Below are positions 5,883-7,472 of a stretch of 7,472 nt of DNA, piece after piece (position 1 is the stretch's first letter; each line of letters opens with the position of its first letter). The translations under genes and the position numbers were made by a program. The stretch is taken from positions 1 to 7,472 of the forward strand of contig JAIRRD010000159.1 in NCBI GenBank assembly GCA_031256155.1, in the 5' to 3' direction. The stretch comes from Holophagales bacterium (GTDB lineage Bacteria; Acidobacteriota; Holophagae; Holophagales; Holophagaceae). Under the pieces are notes generated by a model. The model saw only the letters and a list, made by a program, of their open reading frames with translations. It ran no database searches and was not told the origin of the DNA.

Positions 5883-7472
5883 CAGTTCAATAACGGCTTT
5901 CAATCTCGCTTCTTTTTCGTCTGCCAGTCGCTGTTGGACTTCAATGGCTTTTGGTGCTGCTTTAGTGAGAAATTCCGTATTGTTCAGTCTGGCTCTCAGG
6001 GAGTTGAGTTCTGTTGTCAGTTTATCGCGCTCTTTTTCAAGTTTTGCCCGCTCAGCGGCCGGGTCTTTGAGCCCGGCCAGTTCAAGGGCGACAAGGCCGC
6101 CTTCTATTACTGCCACCGCCCGCGTAGGGGAAGCAAGGTCGCCATTTTGGAATATCACGGATTCGAGCCTGGCAAGGGACTTGAAGGCATCGGCAAATGA
6201 TGCGAGTTCCGGCAAATTACACAGGGCTGGGACGCGCTTGGCGGGGTCTATGGAGTTTTCAGCTTTCAAGCGCAGAATGTTTGACAGAGCCTCCTGAAAT
6301 TTTGGTATCAGGCCGTGTTTTCCGCCTGTTACTTTCAGGATGGGATCGTCCAGCGGCCAGCTTCTTTCGGCCAGCAGGATGGGTTCCCCTTCCGTCAGCC
6401 GCTCTTGAATGACGGCTTCGTGTATTTCTTCTGTCACAAAGGGGACAAAGGGATGGAGGGCACGCAGGAGAATATCCAGAAATCGCAGTATGGCCGCTTT
6501 TTGAGGCGGAGCGCCGTTTTGCAGGCTCAACTTTGCCAGTTCGATGTAAGTTGAGCAGAAATCATCCCATACCAAGTGGTACAGCGTCTCGGCCGCTTCG
6601 TGGAATCGGAAAGTTTCAATGGCTCTGGTTACATCCGCAAGACATTCGCGGGTACGGCCTATCATCCAGTATTCGGCTTCGCCAAACTCCGGCTTAACAT
6701 CCAGCTTCACATCCGGTGTCAGGTTCATTTGAACAAATCGCGCCGCATTCCAGAGTTTATTGCAGAAGTTGCGACTTGCTTCCAGTCGGTTTGTTGAAAT
6801 TGAAATGTCTGTTCCAGGCGCGGCCATTATGGCCAGGGAAAAGCGCAGGGCATCCGTTCCAAAGTCGTCCATGCTTTGAATGGGGTCTATGACGTTACCC
6901 TTTGTTTTGGACATCTTCTGGCCATGCGCATCGCGGACAAGGCTGTTGAAATAGACGCTATGGAATGGAATATTATTCATCCATGTCAGACCGGCTATTA
7001 CCATGCGGGCTACCCAGAAGAACAATATGTCGTACCCGGTGATTAGCACGTCCGTTGGGTAATAGCGCTTCAAATCCTCCGTTTCCTCTGGCCAGCCGAA
7101 CACGCTGAAGGGCCAAAGAGCTGAACTGAACCATGTGTCCAATGTGTCGGGGTCTTGTGTGAGAGCCTCGCCGCCGCACTTTGTGCACTTGGGCGGCGCT
7201 TCCATTTCAACATGGAGTTCGCCGCAGGCATCGCAGGTCCAGGCCGGAATACGGTGTCCCCACACTAACTGGCGCGAAATGCACCAATCCTGAATATTGG
7301 TCAGCCAGTGTTCCCAGACGTTTTCCCAATGCTGGGGCGTAAATTTGATTCTTCCGCTCTTTACGGCCTCAAGACTGGCCCTGGCTGCGTCCTTTACGTC
7401 CATGAACCACTGTGTGGAGACCAGAGGCTCTAAAACGGCTCCGCTGCGGTCAGATACCGAGACTTGATGAGT
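5877..7472 (-). CDS. valS: Valyl-tRNA synthetase, C-terminal portion (partial at right edge)
   Basis: ValRS charges tRNA-Val and edits misactivated threonine. The reading frame is open to the last base of the window, so 531 residues are visible of a protein usually around 900-950; the N-terminal catalytic half with HIGH and most of the editing domain lie outside. Visible in order: VLEPLVSTQWF near the edge, WCISRQLVWGHRIPAW, a four-cysteine zinc-ribbon-like element CDAC...CTKC (partial residues 80-99), LDTWFSSALWPFS, TGYDILFFWVARM, the class I KMSKT signature (partial residues 186-190) in QKMSKTKGNVIDP, the anticodon-binding helical domain, and a C-terminal coiled coil (KDPAAERAKLEKERDKL onward) typical of the tRNA-binding arm of ValRS. 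An in-frame ATG at 7403 is internal, not the start. The gene converges on the response regulator with a 6-base overlap, leaving no intergenic terminator. An ordinary housekeeping gene otherwise. Confidence 0.96.
   Translation of the reverse strand, partial: THQVSVSDRSGAVLEPLVSTQWFMDVKDAARASLEAVKSGRIKFTPQHWENVWEHWLTNIQDWCISRQLVWGHRIPAWTCDACGELHVEMEAPPKCTKCGGEALTQDPDTLDTWFSSALWPFSVFGWPEETEDLKRYYPTDVLITGYDILFFWVARMVIAGLTWMNNIPFHSVYFNSLVRDAHGQKMSKTKGNVIDPIQSMDDFGTDALRFSLAIMAAPGTDISISTNRLEASRNFCNKLWNAARFVQMNLTPDVKLDVKPEFGEAEYWMIGRTRECLADVTRAIETFRFHEAAETLYHLVWDDFCSTYIELAKLSLQNGAPPQKAAILRFLDILLRALHPFVPFVTEEIHEAVIQERLTEGEPILLAERSWPLDDPILKVTGGKHGLIPKFQEALSNILRLKAENSIDPAKRVPALCNLPELASFADAFKSLARLESVIFQNGDLASPTRAVAVIEGGLVALELAGLKDPAAERAKLEKERDKLTTELNSLRARLNNTEFLTKAAPKAIEVQQRLADEKEARLKAVIELL
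5878..5890 (+). repeat. Motif copy spanning the stop codons of both convergent genes
   Basis: TATAGCAGTTCAA is identical to the right end of unit A (1096-1108, minus). With the preceding TT it is a 15-base match to the dxs end: in both dxs and the regulator, TTA-TAG gives a terminal Leu and stop. On the minus strand it encodes Glu-Leu-Leu-stop of valS. Confidence 0.65.

Noticed and set aside
5803..6297. Plus-strand ORF of 164 codons spanning the regulator end and opposite valS.
   Set aside because: Ser/Ala/Arg-rich antisense artefact of the valS coding strand, overlapping two conserved genes.

Overview
The window is an ordinary bacterial chromosome segment with four complete protein genes or gene sets and one partial gene, plus an unusual density of short palindromic repeats in the gaps and at gene ends. 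A flagellar FliW-type protein, a full sigma-54 activator and the MEP-pathway set xseB-ispA-dxs point to a free-living, probably motile, Gram-negative-type bacterium of mid-range GC. The sequence alone does not let me name a phylum; Desulfobacterota-like or PVC/Lentisphaerota-like lineages would fit, but this is only an impression.

Layout: 1-192 is a leader with a candidate -10 element. 193-972 (+) is a FliW protein made of two tandem FliW domains. 973-1103 is a convergent gap almost filled by a ~100 bp repeat element. 1104-4143 (-) is a tightly packed operon transcribed as xseB, ispA, dxs; it supplies the exonuclease VII small subunit, a farnesyl/geranylgeranyl diphosphate synthase and 1-deoxy-D-xylulose-5-phosphate synthase. 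4144-4475 is a divergent 332 bp gap consisting largely of nested palindromes. 4476-5882 (+) is an NtrC-class response regulator. 5877-7472 (-) is the C-terminal half of valyl-tRNA synthetase, running off the right edge; its stop overlaps the end of the regulator by 6 bp.

The most interesting signal is not a gene. A 12-13 bp motif, consensus TATAGCRGTTYAA, occurs at least eight times in 7.5 kb, in both orientations, singly and as inverted pairs. It sits in the gaps and across stop codons (dxs, the response regulator, valS) and creates -10-like hexamers upstream of fliW and the regulator. Its TA-rich ends, inverted arrangement, ~100 bp unit and two compensatory base changes in a core hairpin resemble Correia-type non-autonomous elements (MITEs) of Neisseria, but the sequence is different. 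A second palindrome of another sequence (4154-4200) lies directly upstream of xseB.

No tRNA, rRNA, CRISPR array, complete insertion sequence or transposase gene was seen.
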